DNA of 64,000 nucleotides from Bacillus yapensis (GCF_005280205.1 NZ_SUND01000002.1:186001-250000); one strand, 5' to 3'. Counted from the stretch's first letter, positions 27,587-35,894 are shown. Made by a program: numbers and translations. Notes: generated by a model not told the origin, from the letters alone.

Positions 27587-28534
27587 ATGGAATATCGGCG
27601 TTTAGGAAACACAGGCTTAAAGGTAAGTGAAATCAGTCTCGGTAGCTGGTTAACCTATGGGGGCTATGTTGAAGAGCAGAATGCTACATCTTCTATTGAT
27701 AAAGCATATGAGCTAGGGATTAACTTTTTCGATACGGCGAATGTGTATATGCGTGGAGAGGCAGAGAAGGTGGTCGGAAAAGCTCTTAGCAAGTATGAGA
27801 GAAGTTCTTATGTACTGGCAACCAAGGTTTTCGGAAAAATGGGAGATGGCCCTAATGACGCTGGACTTTCGCGCAAGCATATTATCGAACAATGTCATGC
27901 AAGTTTAAAAAGAATAGGTACAGATTATATTGATATTTATTATTGTCATCGATTCCACAATGAAACTCCGTTGGAAGAAACTTTACGTGCATTGGATGAT
28001 TTAGTTAGACAGGGGAAAGTCCTTTATGTAGGTGTTAGTGAGTGGACGCCTGAGCAAATTTCAGAAGCGGTTCATCTGGCGGATAAGAAGTTGCTTGACC
28101 GCATTGTCGTGAATCAGCCAAACTACAGCATGCTTCACAGAAACATTGAGAAAGAAATCATTCCTGTATCTAAGAAACATGGAATTGGTCAAGTCGTGTT
28201 CTCTCCGTTAGCTCAAGGTGTTTTAACAGGGAAATATAAAAAAGGAGAAGCTTAACCAGTGGGTAGCCGTGCTTCTCAAGAAAACTATAGCAATCTATTT
28301 GGTGTATTGAACGATCAAAATCTGGATAAAGTAGAGAGTCTGAAGATAGTGGCTGAGAATGAAAGCTTAACTTTATCACAGCTTGCTATTGCTTGGATCT
28401 TAAGACAGCTAAATGTAGCGAGCGCACTAGTTGGAGCTAGTCGTCCAGAGCAACTTGAAGAAAATGTGAAAGCATCTGGTGTCAAATTAAGTGAAGAAAC
28501 ACTTCATCAAATAGAAGAAATATTATCCGTCTAG
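27587..28534 (+). pseudogene. Aldo/keto reductase (Kv-beta-like) split by an in-frame TAA
   Basis: Codons 1-222 encode the N-terminal two thirds (FFDTANVYMRGEAE, ATKVFGKMG, YCHRFHNETPLEET), then TAA at 28253-28255. The same frame resumes at once with PVGSRASQENYSN and runs to a normal C-terminus (LVGASRPEQLEENVKASG). Together 315 codons, the usual length of voltage-gated K+ channel beta-subunit type reductases. The intact family often has GxPIPxGSRA-like text here, so one base change (for example CAA to TAA) explains the break. TAA is not a selenocysteine codon. Either a recent pseudogene or a sequence error. AAGGAG precedes the ATG at 27587. Confidence 0.8.
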
Positions 28535-28552
28535 CAAAGGTGGTACTACTAA

Positions 28553-29092
28553 ATGAAATTTGTTGCACTAGTTGGAAGTACAAGAAAAGAATCGCTCAAT
28601 TTAGGCCTAGTGAAAACGTTACAAGAACGATATGGGGAAAAAGTGGAGATTTCTATTGCTGACATAGGAGAGCTTCCTTTTTACAATCAAGATGATGAAA
28701 ATAATCCAAGGGACGTCGTGAAGCAGTTTAAAAAAGAAATTGCGAATAGCGATGGAGTTCTAATTGCAACCCCAGAATATAACTGGACGATTCCTGGTGT
28801 CTTGAAAAATGCATTAGATTGGCTATCACGTGTGGATAAAGTATTAGTAGGGAAACCGGTTATGATCGCAGGAGTTTCTGGTGGACAGGTCGGCAGTTTA
28901 CGTGCCCAATTGCATCTTCGCCAAGTCTTAGCGAGTCCTGGACTTGCTGCGAACGTACTGCCTGCTGCTGGAAATGAAGTTCTTGTCAATTTTGGACCAA
29001 GTAAGTTTAAGGATGGAAAACTAATTGACGAGGCGACATTAACCTTTGTTGATGGGGTTTTCGAACGGTTTGTTGATTGGGTGAAGAAATAA
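28553..29092 (+). CDS. NADPH-dependent FMN reductase / azoreductase
   Basis: 179 residues, flavodoxin-like fold of the NADPH-dependent FMN reductase family (B. subtilis YhdA, E. coli ChrR). FMN phosphate loop GSTRKESLNLGL at the N-terminus, and TPEYNWTIPGVLKNALDW around residues 77-95 is the family hallmark. Likely reduces quinones, azo dyes or flavin. It follows the two reductases with an 18-base gap and is probably in the same operon. Confidence 0.88.
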   Translation: MKFVALVGSTRKESLNLGLVKTLQERYGEKVEISIADIGELPFYNQDDENNPRDVVKQFKKEIANSDGVLIATPEYNWTIPGVLKNALDWLSRVDKVLVGKPVMIAGVSGGQVGSLRAQLHLRQVLASPGLAANVLPAAGNEVLVNFGPSKFKDGKLIDEATLTFVDGVFERFVDWVKK

Positions 29093-29094
29093 CG

Positions 29095-29135
29095 AGAAAA
29101 ACATCGCTTGGATGCCCAAGCGATGTTTCTATTTT
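29095..29135. terminator. Bidirectional terminator between the reductase operon and arsR-type gene
   Basis: AACATCGCTTGG and CCAAGCGATGTT form a 12-bp stem with a 4-base loop; T-rich on the + side, A-rich on the other. It slightly overlaps the end of the minus-strand regulator. Confidence 0.88.
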
Positions 29136-29449
29136 TCCTCATTCTCAACCACATGCTTCAAAATTGATAGCCTATTGCTCCAGAACTGTTCGTAAAAAGC
29201 TAGCCAATCTTTTAATTCCTTTAGTGGTTCAGGACGGAGTTGATAAATTTTTTCTCTTCCAACTTTTCGTCCACTCACGAGCTTTGCTTCTGAAAGAATA
29301 TGAAGATGCTTGGCTACAGCAGTGCGACTGATTGGGAAATGGGAACTGATTTCCGAAATCGGTAATTCCTTATGGGCTAGTAATTTAAGAACATCTCGCC
29401 GTGTCGGATCGGCAATCGCTTGAAAGACATCATGTTTCGCAGCGTTCAC
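29129..29449 (-). CDS. ArsR-family transcriptional regulator
   Basis: 106 residues, winged helix. AIADPTRRDVLKLLAHKELPI and the recognition helix ISRTAVAKHLHILSEAKLV are typical of the ArsR/SdpR branch that pairs with SRPBCC proteins. No metal-binding Cys pair (CVC) is present. It starts with GTG directly after the stop codon of the upstream SRPBCC gene (TAAGTG), so translation is probably coupled. Confidence 0.88.
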   Translation of the reverse strand: MNAAKHDVFQAIADPTRRDVLKLLAHKELPISEISSHFPISRTAVAKHLHILSEAKLVSGRKVGREKIYQLRPEPLKELKDWLAFYEQFWSNRLSILKHVVENEEK

Positions 29450-29866
29450 TTAGTTCTCCACAACCGTTTTAAGTTTATTAACGATACCAACCCAACCGCC
29501 ATTCATGCGATCACGGATAACTGAAGCATCTTCACCAGCTTTTGGAACAACTGCATCTGGAGTTTTCCAACCACCATGAATCACAGTGAATTCTGTATGT
29601 TCTCCTACTTCTTTTAAAAGAAATGAAACAACCCATCCATCTGTGTCCCAGGCAAATTTAATTAAATGTGGTTTGTCTACTTCTAGCACTTTACAAGGAG
29701 ATGGACCAAAAGGGGACTGAATATGAAATTCATGACCTTCTTCTAATGCAAAATCACTTCGCATAAACCAAGTGCCAATCCCTTCTGCTGTAGAAACCTT
29801 TGCCCATACTTTTTCGATAGGGGCCTCAATGAGGATAGTTTGTTTAATATCTTGTACAATTTCCAT
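29450..29866 (-). CDS. SRPBCC (AHSA1-like) domain protein
   Basis: 138 residues, START-like fold. [22 protein letters not shown] at the N-terminus and VIHGGWKT near the end are typical of the AHSA1/YdfE-type family found next to ArsR regulators; it probably binds a hydrophobic ligand. The ATG at 29866 follows GAAGGAAT. Upstream frames overlap the promoter and operators. Usually the ArsR gene comes first; here the order is reversed. Confidence 0.85.
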   Translation of the reverse strand: MEIVQDIKQTILIEAPIEKVWAKVSTAEGIGTWFMRSDFALEEGHEFHIQSPFGPSPCKVLEVDKPHLIKFAWDTDGWVVSFLLKEVGEHTEFTVIHGGWKTPDAVVPKAGEDASVIRDRMNGGWVGIVNKLKTVVEN

Positions 29867-29895
29867 TTTGTATTCCTTCTTTCTTATTAAAAATG

Positions 29896-29948
29896 AAACC
29901 ATTTGGTTTTATGTTCGCATCATATAACACCTTTTGGTTTCATGTCAA
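29896..29948 (-). promoter_or_regulatory. Promoter and operator pair of the SRPBCC-arsR operon
   Basis: On the minus strand TTGACA (29943-29948) and TATGAT (29919-29924), 18 apart. AAACCATTTGGTTT (29896-29909) is an inverted repeat downstream of the -10. A related CACCTTTTGGTTT (29928-29940) lies between -35 and -10. The two copies are 31 bp apart, three helical turns. Likely autoregulation by the ArsR protein. Confidence 0.65.
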
Positions 29949-30046
29949 CTTAAACTTTTGCTGTTCAATTCGAAGAGTCAAATAGTATTATTAGGTAGAG
30001 ATACCAGACATATACATTTTTGAAATGAAGGAAAGGAGGGGGAATT

Positions 30047-30937
30047 ATGTTTAAGGTTCGAAGCTCAAATGATATAAGTGAGATTTCGAGGTTCATTTCC
30101 GAGATGAACAGCCAGTCAAAGCATCATATAGGTTATTGTGGGACTGAGGCGGTTGAGATTGAACACACTTTATTAAATGATTTTTCTGATCTTGCATTTG
30201 AGGAATCGTTCCTTTGTGCCTATGAGGGAGAAAGTCTAATAGGTGTCCTCGGCTTAGATTACGATAAAGATTCAACAGAAGCGGAACTTTGGGGTCCGTT
30301 TATTTCAAATAACAATTGGCAAGAAGTTGCTAATCTTTTGTGGGACACTATGTTGAAAAACTTTCTGTTCCCTTTGAGGAGAATATATGGATTTTATAAT
30401 GTAGAAAACCTTGCTGGAAAATGGTTCATGGAACTGCAAGGAGCTAAGTTTGAAGGGGAGCATTCGTTCATGACGATTCCCTCTAGAAATGTTTCCTTGA
30501 ATCAATCAACAACTATTACAATAAACGAAATGCAAGATGACTATATTAAAGAGTTTAAAGCTCTGCATGAGCAAGAATTTCCTAACACCTATTTTTCTGC
30601 TGAAGAAATTATAAGTAGACAAGGTGAAGAGCAGAAACTCTTTATTGCTGTGGAACAACAGCAATTTTATGGCTATGTTTTTTGTGAAGTGACTCCAGAG
30701 TTTGGTGAAGGAGACATTCATTTTCTTGCAGTTTCATCGACGGCAAGAAAGAAGGGAGTAGGAACTCAACTACTAAAAAAGTGTCTTGAATTTTTTTCGT
30801 CATTCAAAACGATTAAGGAAATTACTTTAAGTGTAAAATCGGATAATCAAGCAGCTTTAAAGGTGTATCTGAATGCAGGATTTTATGAGAAACATAGATT
30901 GAAATTTTTTAGCCTAGACAGACAAAAAACTTCTTAA
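30047..30937 (+). CDS. GNAT-family N-acetyltransferase, two-domain
   Basis: 296 residues. The C-terminal half (about 160-290) is a full GNAT domain with the acetyl-CoA loop ARKKGVGTQLLKKCLEF and SDNQAALKVYLNAGF. The N-terminal half (about 1-140) looks like a degenerate GNAT fold (LIGVLGLDYD, AELWGPFI) without a clear acetyl-CoA loop. Such tandem GNAT proteins are common in Bacillus; substrate unknown. AAAGGAGGGGG precedes the ATG. Confidence 0.82.
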   Translation: MFKVRSSNDISEISRFISEMNSQSKHHIGYCGTEAVEIEHTLLNDFSDLAFEESFLCAYEGESLIGVLGLDYDKDSTEAELWGPFISNNNWQEVANLLWDTMLKNFLFPLRRIYGFYNVENLAGKWFMELQGAKFEGEHSFMTIPSRNVSLNQSTTITINEMQDDYIKEFKALHEQEFPNTYFSAEEIISRQGEEQKLFIAVEQQQFYGYVFCEVTPEFGEGDIHFLAVSSTARKKGVGTQLLKKCLEFFSSFKTIKEITLSVKSDNQAALKVYLNAGFYEKHRLKFFSLDRQKTS

Positions 30938-30969
30938 GGGCGAAATTTATAAAAAGGGGAAAGTCAAAT

Positions 30970-31146
30970 ATGGGTGTATTTTCATTTTTTCCAATCTTGA
31001 TGATGTTTTTGTATCTAGCGGCAATTGGATTCTCGATTTGGTTCGCAGTAAGCTTAATTAAAGCGCAAAGAGAACGAAATGTTATATTAAAGGAAATATC
31101 AACTAAGCTTGAGCAAAACTCAGATATTAAGAAAGATGAACTGTAA
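30970..31146 (+). CDS. Small membrane protein
   Basis: 58 residues: one membrane helix (about 5-27), then a charged tail (KAQRERNVILKEISTKLEQN) likely to be a coiled coil. AAGGGG lies about 10 bases upstream. Looks like the small single-pass proteins common in Bacillus; function unknown. Confidence 0.6.
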   Translation: MGVFSFFPILMMFLYLAAIGFSIWFAVSLIKAQRERNVILKEISTKLEQNSDIKKDEL

Positions 31147-31147
31147 G

Positions 31148-31188
31148 AAAACGTGTCCTTCATGAACAATGGGGGACATGTTTTTCTC
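31148..31188 (+). terminator. Terminator after the small membrane protein
   Basis: AAACGTGTCC pairs with GGACATGTTT (one mismatch) and runs into five T residues. Confidence 0.75.
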
Positions 31189-31294
31189 TTTCCTGCTACA
31201 GCCACTCGATTTTTCCAGAAAAGTGGTTATTCGTATTAAGTATTCTAAATAAATGGTATAATTGGAAAACAGCGAAGATAAGGAGAACTAGATT

Positions 31295-32053
31295 ATGGAT
31301 GCAATTACATTTAAGAATATATTCTATCGTGGACGCGTAGTATTTGAGGATGAGTTAATCAGACACTATCATACTGAAGAATTGCTAGTCTACTATTCTG
31401 GGAATTTTCTGCAGTTTAAGAGAATGCCTCGGATAGACGAATGGCTTCGAGCATTTGAGTATTTAAGAGAATTCCATGTGAAAAATGGACAGAATCATGT
31501 GAAATTTCTTTTTCCTGAAAATGAAGTGATTCCTGATGAATTGTTACATACGATGAAGAGCTCAGGCTTTGATATCGGATTTGTGGAATTGTATGTGATC
31601 GAGCCTAGGAAATTTCCATTAGCGCCTGTTACTGCAAAAATAAATGTGCAAAAGGTAACAGAAGAAAATTGGCAGGATTTTGCCCAATTAAATTTTGAAG
31701 TGGATTCCAAGTTTGGTGAAGCATTCGCAATCGGAAAGAGAGATATGCATGAGCGGAATTTGAATGATGAGAGATTTCTTCAGCTCATTGCCTATTACGA
31801 CAATGTACCTGCGGGAACCGTTGATATTATTATTGGAAAGAATACGGCAGAAATTGATGGTTTGGTTGTATTAGACTCGTATCAGAAAAAGGGGATTGGA
31901 ACACAACTCCAGCAATTTGTTATGAATGAGTTTTCCGATAAAACAGTCATTTTGGTAGCTGATGGTGAAGATACACCAAGAGAAATGTACAAGAAACAGA
32001 ATTACCAATATCGAGGAAAAAAGTATGAAGCATTGAAAGTTTTTTCCGATTAG
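31295..32053 (+). CDS. GNAT-family N-acetyltransferase
   Basis: 252 residues. A C-terminal GNAT domain has the acetyl-CoA loop SYQKKGIGTQLQQFVMNE and the final YKKQNYQYRGKKYEALKVF. The first 110 residues form a separate region of unknown fold (HTEELLVYYSGNFLQFKRMP). Resembles uncharacterised Bacillus acetyltransferases with DUF5613-like N-termini; substrate unknown. AAGGAGA precedes the ATG. Confidence 0.82.
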   Translation: MDAITFKNIFYRGRVVFEDELIRHYHTEELLVYYSGNFLQFKRMPRIDEWLRAFEYLREFHVKNGQNHVKFLFPENEVIPDELLHTMKSSGFDIGFVELYVIEPRKFPLAPVTAKINVQKVTEENWQDFAQLNFEVDSKFGEAFAIGKRDMHERNLNDERFLQLIAYYDNVPAGTVDIIIGKNTAEIDGLVVLDSYQKKGIGTQLQQFVMNEFSDKTVILVADGEDTPREMYKKQNYQYRGKKYEALKVFSD

Positions 32054-32124
32054 GAATTTTTGCACATCAGTAAATTTAACTCCTGTGCGATATAATAAAG
32101 ATATAGTGAAAGGGGAGTCTATAG

Positions 32125-32493
32125 ATGGATAGCATGGAAAAGCATTATTCTGAGGATAAATTCTGGACAAAATTGAAGAAGTTCGCAGTCAAAGCAGGGC
32201 ACTCTGTAGTGTACACAGTTCTCTTACTGTTCTATACATTACAAAAACCGGACCTACCGAAGAAAGCAAGAATAACGATTCTAGCTGCACTTGGCTATTT
32301 TATCCTCCCGGTTGATTTAATTCCTGATTTTGCTGTAGGAATTGGATTTACAGATGATCTTGGTGCTCTTGGCGTTGCTCTTATTCAAGTAGCAATGCAT
32401 ATAGATGATGAGGTTAAACAAAAAGCAAAAGCGAAGCTTACAGACTGGTTCGGAGCAAACGTTGATACATCAGAAGTTGATAAAAAGTTATAG
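32125..32493 (+). CDS. YkvA-family (DUF1232) membrane protein
   Basis: 122 residues. The DUF1232 core RITILAALGYFILPVDLIPDF and FTDDLGALGVAL lies at about 50-90, one or two membrane segments at about 26-40 and 50-66. Function unknown; widespread. AAAGGGGAG precedes the ATG. Confidence 0.88.
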   Translation: MDSMEKHYSEDKFWTKLKKFAVKAGHSVVYTVLLLFYTLQKPDLPKKARITILAALGYFILPVDLIPDFAVGIGFTDDLGALGVALIQVAMHIDDEVKQKAKAKLTDWFGANVDTSEVDKKL

Positions 32494-32498
32494 AAATG

Positions 32499-32532
32499 AA
32501 AGGAGACAGCATATATGGCTGCCTCCTTTTCT
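32499..32532. terminator. Bidirectional terminator
   Basis: AAAGGAGACAGC pairs with GCTGCCTCCTTT (one mismatch) around a 6-base loop, between the converging YkvA gene and the membrane-anchored protein gene. Confidence 0.75.
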
Positions 32533-32536
32533 AGTT

Positions 32537-33748
32537 TCATTTTAGCGGATGTTCCTCGAGATATTTGACCAATTCTTCATAATTGTAGGTTGCAAATATA
32601 GCTTCTTCTTGGTTGAATACAACAAAGGTATAGCCAAGAGGGTATAAATCACCAGTATGAAATTTGACTTCAACGTCAGGAAATTGGTCCGTAAATTTGG
32701 GATTTGATAAAGGATCTAAGAAAGCCCCATCCCCAATTCCAAGAACCGAATATTTATCAGGACTTGTCGGTTTCCATTGCTCATCTAGTAGTTCCTCAGG
32801 TGGTTCTAATTCGACTGTTAATGTTTGAACTTCTGTTTGTGTTGGATCAGTCATATGATTAAATTTGACTTTCATATGGACTTCTTGCCCTAACTTAAGA
32901 TTTTCAATATCTTCTGTATAAAACTCGTGTCCACCATCATTAACAATCTTATTCACTCGGTCAATTTTCATAACTGGACCAAAGTTCTCGATTTCAAAAG
33001 GCTCAAATTTAGAGGCGAAGTACTCGATAATCTCGTCAGAATTGTTTGACTGAAAAATAACCTCTTTTTCATTAAATATATAGAAACTTGGAGCTTTAGT
33101 TATATTCAGCTCTGGATACTGCTGCTGTGCAGAATTAATGTCGGACGTTCTCATTCCTGAAATAGGGACGCCACCATTTCCGAGTGGTAATGTTGCAAAA
33201 AAGTCTACATATTCATTTTCATTTTCAGAAACATATAAAATAGAGTAACTGTAAGAATCCTCACTTAAAAGAGTTTGATAAGAAACGACCTGTTCTTTTT
33301 CTAGTGCGACATAATAAGTACCTTTTTTCCCGTCTTTAAAGTTGGCCTTAATTTTATAAGCTTGGAATCCAGGATCATTAGGTAAGTAAATGATTTGATC
33401 TTTTGTAGAATTTCCTTCAAAAAAAGGGAATTCATCAACTGAAAGTGGGTCCAGCATTAATACTCGAACGTATGTAGGCTGTTCTCCATTAAATTCAATC
33501 TTAAAATCCTCAACTGGATTGACATTGGTTGTTTTCGCATTAGCTACTATCTCGGTTTGTTCTTGCTCATTCATCAATTCACCATTCCATTTGAATTCGC
33601 CAAGTGTTACATTCACTTTAGTACTACCAACTGTGACGTGCGGAATTGGAGGTTGCTCTTCTTTATGCGCTTTATAGCCATCTAAACCAACCATAAGCCC
33701 TAAAGCTATAACGATTCCGATTCCCCATATCCATTTTCTTATCTTCAT
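32537..33748 (-). CDS. Membrane-anchored extracytoplasmic protein, unknown function
   Basis: 403 residues: N-terminal membrane anchor (about 7-23, no lipobox Cys), then a soluble domain predicted outside the cell. Two stretches near 215-235 and 375-400 have similar text (SFYIFNEKEVIFQSNNSDEI and FVVFNQEEAIFATYNYEEL), which suggests an internal repeat of a thioredoxin-like or immunoglobulin-like unit. No enzyme motif seen. Compositionally normal for the window. It stands alone between two converging neighbours. Confidence 0.7.
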   Translation of the reverse strand: MKIRKWIWGIGIVIALGLMVGLDGYKAHKEEQPPIPHVTVGSTKVNVTLGEFKWNGELMNEQEQTEIVANAKTTNVNPVEDFKIEFNGEQPTYVRVLMLDPLSVDEFPFFEGNSTKDQIIYLPNDPGFQAYKIKANFKDGKKGTYYVALEKEQVVSYQTLLSEDSYSYSILYVSENENEYVDFFATLPLGNGGVPISGMRTSDINSAQQQYPELNITKAPSFYIFNEKEVIFQSNNSDEIIEYFASKFEPFEIENFGPVMKIDRVNKIVNDGGHEFYTEDIENLKLGQEVHMKVKFNHMTDPTQTEVQTLTVELEPPEELLDEQWKPTSPDKYSVLGIGDGAFLDPLSNPKFTDQFPDVEVKFHTGDLYPLGYTFVVFNQEEAIFATYNYEELVKYLEEHPLK

Positions 33749-33877
33749 AAAATTCCCCTTATCTATCTTTCTTTTATTCTCAAGATGAATTTCTCCGAAG
33801 TAGAACTATTATCTATAAATATACCATTTACTGTTAGAAAAGTTAAAGGGAGGAAATGTTGTGGGAGGAAAAAAAGA

Positions 33878-33976
33878 GTGAGGGACTTGGCAGGAATTGA
33901 ACCTGCTAAATACTCAGAGCAAGTGTCTAAATTGACACTACTGCTGGTTGCTCTACCGTTGAGCTACAAGACCCTC
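33878..33976 (-). tRNA. tRNA-like element with abnormal anticodon region
   Basis: On the minus strand: acceptor-like helix GAGGGTCTTG/CAAGTCCCTC (one T-T mismatch), TA, D stem GCTC/GAGC with loop AACGGTA, and T stem GCAGG/CCTGC with loop TTCAATT, all canonical. Between them lie 42 bases instead of about 22-38: a hairpin AGTGTC-AATTTA-GACACT extended by GCA/TGC. No 7-base anticodon loop forms, so no anticodon can be named. CCA is not encoded; T-rich sequence follows. Could be a tRNA pseudogene, a tRNA with an insertion, or a tRNA-like RNA. Confidence 0.5.
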
Positions 33977-34014
33977 ATGACTAGTATTAGTTCAAATGAA
34001 TGAATTTATGCAAT

Positions 34015-34176
34015 CTAGATATGTTCATATCCTAAGCGTACATAATCCTTAACCGACTGACAATCGACGACATAGTACATCTTATGGTCATGCGTAATCA
34101 CCGCTTTTTCTTCATTTTTGCCCGCATATTCTAACGCTTTTTCCAAAGTTGAAAATTCATTTTCAAACATGTCCAT
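34015..34176 (-). CDS. Small hypothetical protein
   Basis: 53 residues, acidic, starting MDMFENEFSTLEKALEYAG and ending VKDYVRLGYEHI. AAAGGAG lies 8 bases before the ATG. The sequence has the look of a small soluble alpha/beta protein; no family recognised. Below the usual length cut-off for gene finders. Confidence 0.6.
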   Translation of the reverse strand: MDMFENEFSTLEKALEYAGKNEEKAVITHDHKMYYVVDCQSVKDYVRLGYEHI

Positions 34177-34276
34177 GCGAATTCTCCTTTTAAGTAAAAT
34201 AACTATTCATAGGATGGACAAAATCTGCGAAACCTAACATTTATTCTCGATAGATTTTTTTGTAGGAGGTGTTGAG

Positions 34277-34429
34277 ATGCCACGAGGAAAAGAGATTGAG
34301 CAGCTACCGATGTCAAATATTGCACCAAGTATTGGGAAAGATGCGAGTAGCACAAATCGTGAGGTATTAGGAAGTATTGTCGATGGAGACCAACCAAAGC
34401 CTAGTAATGTTAAAAAAGAAGGGAAATGA
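34277..34429 (+). CDS. Small hydrophilic protein
   Basis: 50 residues, hydrophilic and Ser/Lys/Asp-rich (MPRGKEIEQLPMSNIAP at the start, KPSNVKKEGK at the end), predicted disordered. TAGGAGG lies about 10 bases before the ATG, and a strong terminator overlaps its stop, which supports a real transcription unit. Composition is like small spore proteins of Bacillus, but it matches none I can name. Confidence 0.6.
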   Translation: MPRGKEIEQLPMSNIAPSIGKDASSTNREVLGSIVDGDQPKPSNVKKEGK

Positions 34430-34442
34430 TCCCTTCTTTTTT
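34412..34442. terminator. Bidirectional terminator
   Basis: AAAAGAAGGG and CCCTTCTTTT form a 10-bp stem with A and T runs on either side. It overlaps the stops of both converging genes. Confidence 0.88.
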
Positions 34443-35109
34443 AAAAGCTATTAATCGGTACAATCAACTCTGATATTTCATTTTTAGCAGAGTTGACTAA
34501 TGTTGAAACAGGGTATTTTTCCATTTCATCAGCAGGATAGGGAGTGATGAACTCCTTAAGTACTTCAATGTCTTGTTGTCTTGGATCTAACCATGTTTCA
34601 TATGTATGAGGTGGTAAAATGACTGGCATACGATCATGCACATCCTTCGTGACTTCATTTGGCCCCGTCGTAATGATTGTGCATGTGATAAGTGGTTTCT
34701 CACCCTTTGACCATGTTTCCCATATTCCTGCAAAAGCAAAAGGTTTACGATCCTTCATCACAAAGCGGAAGGGCAGCTTCCCATCCTCTGTTTTTTTCCA
34801 TTCATAAAAACCATCAGCTAGAATCAGGCATCTTCTTCGTTTAAAGCCATGCTTAAAGCTTGGTTTTGATTCAATCGTTTCTCCTCTAGCATTGATCATT
34901 TTGTAGCCGATTTTTTCATCATCTGCCCAATAAGGGACCAGTCCCCATTTCATATTTTGGCCTATTCGCTTCCTTCCATCAGAAACAACGGTAAGAATGT
35001 TTTGTCCTGGTGCGATGTTGTATCTAGGTGTCGTTTCTTCATAATAATCAAAGTCAAAATAGGCTTGTAATTGAACGATTTCATCGGTTAATGTAAATCT
35101 TCCGCACAT
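34441..35109 (-). CDS. SOS response-associated peptidase (SRAP/HMCES, YedK-like)
   Basis: 222 residues. SRAP proteins shield abasic sites in single-stranded DNA by a covalent bond through Cys2. The invariant MCGRFTL start, Asn-Ala-Arg-Glu in MINARGETIE, the LADGFYEWKK block and the catalytic His in VHDRMPVIL are all there. Despite the family name I see no LexA box upstream. B. subtilis has YoqW/YoaM as relatives. Confidence 0.95.
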   Translation of the reverse strand: MCGRFTLTDEIVQLQAYFDFDYYEETTPRYNIAPGQNILTVVSDGRKRIGQNMKWGLVPYWADDEKIGYKMINARGETIESKPSFKHGFKRRRCLILADGFYEWKKTEDGKLPFRFVMKDRKPFAFAGIWETWSKGEKPLITCTIITTGPNEVTKDVHDRMPVILPPHTYETWLDPRQQDIEVLKEFITPYPADEMEKYPVSTLVNSAKNEISELIVPINSF

Positions 35110-35149
35110 CTAATCACATCCTTTTTCCACTATTATAAATCAATCTACA

Positions 35150-35184
35150 TAAAAAATCCCTGCCGATGGGGAATTCGACAGGGT
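35150..35184 (-). terminator. Terminator of the holin-like gene
   Basis: On the minus strand CCCTG and CAGGG flank a loop and are followed by six T residues (A run at 35151-35156 on +). Modest stem. Confidence 0.45.
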
Positions 35185-35254
35185 GAGGTAGATGATTCAT
35201 AATATCGCATAAAACTAGCAATACCAAGATTTATGACAAATTAAACCATAGTCT

Positions 35255-35539
35255 CTATTTTGGTTGTTTTTCTTCTTTTTTTGTATTGTTCCGAATTCCT
35301 ACGGTTTGCTTAAACATTTGATGTCCTAGTACGGCTACGCCGGCAGCAATTATACCGTTAAAAATGCCATCTATGGAAAAACCGAAGGCAATTGTTCCGA
35401 TTACGAGTGAGATGCCAAGTAGAAACCAAATAATGGTCCAATCGGGGATTTTAGGTGTTTGCTTTAATGCGTAGCCAATCACCCAGAGTACGGGGACTAA
35501 TACATAATAATTTTCATTTAAAAAATTAATCAACTCCAT
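35255..35539 (-). CDS. Phage-holin-family small membrane protein
   Basis: 94 residues, three membrane segments (about 10-26, 35-52, 58-75) and a Lys-rich C-terminal tail (KKEEKQPK). This fits the phi29-type/Phage_holin_5 family found singly in many Bacillus chromosomes. No endolysin or other phage gene adjoins it, so a role in lysis is not implied. GGAGGG lies before the ATG. It is divergent from the DUF1659 gene. Confidence 0.75.
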   Translation of the reverse strand: MELINFLNENYYVLVPVLWVIGYALKQTPKIPDWTIIWFLLGISLVIGTIAFGFSIDGIFNGIIAAGVAVLGHQMFKQTVGIRNNTKKEEKQPK

Positions 35540-35675
35540 CTAAATCCCTCCTTTTCGATTGATAGTTTATCTTATGAAAATAGATGCTCTTCTGCTTGTA
35601 TGCTAAAAAAGTTTTTATAGGCATGTCCATTTTCCTTCAATCTTTATATATAAAAGGTGAAGGGAGGTGAGTAAG

Positions 35676-35894
35676 ATGGCAGAAGCGATGATTATGGATT
35701 CAAAGCTACGTCTTCTATTTGAAACTGGCCTAAACGAAAAGGGAGAACCAGTTTACAAGACTAAGACGTACAGCAACATTCGCAAGGATTCAACAGCAGA
35801 TCAGCTTTCACAAGCTGCACGTGCTCTAGGAGGGTTATGTGAATATCCTCTTGTAGGCGTAGAACGTGCTGACAACTTTGAAATTCTTGGTTAA
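35676..35894 (+). CDS. DUF1659 protein
   Basis: 72 residues, DUF1659 family: SKLRLLFETGLNEKGEPVYKTKTYSNIR followed by a helical half ending RADNFEILG (first stretch given only in part: key residues KLRL, GLNEKG, KTKTYSNI). GGGAGGTGAG lies 8 bases before the ATG at 35676; a GTG at 35667 overlaps that site. First of the DUF1659-DUF2922-YvrJ trio found together in many Bacillales; function unknown. Confidence 0.85.
   Translation: MAEAMIMDSKLRLLFETGLNEKGEPVYKTKTYSNIRKDSTADQLSQAARALGGLCEYPLVGVERADNFEILG

Noticed and set aside
28253-28255. Stop codon in the aldo/keto reductase as a possible selenocysteine codon
   Set aside because: The codon is TAA, not TGA, so tRNA-Sec cannot read it.
33785-34003. 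72-codon open frame containing LAGIEPA
   Set aside because: It is antisense to the tRNA-like element; such LAGIEPA-type peptides are the usual false products of reading a T arm backwards.
35255-35539. Holin-like gene as evidence for a prophage
   Set aside because: No capsid, tail, integrase, endolysin or attachment site is near; neighbours are chromosomal genes.
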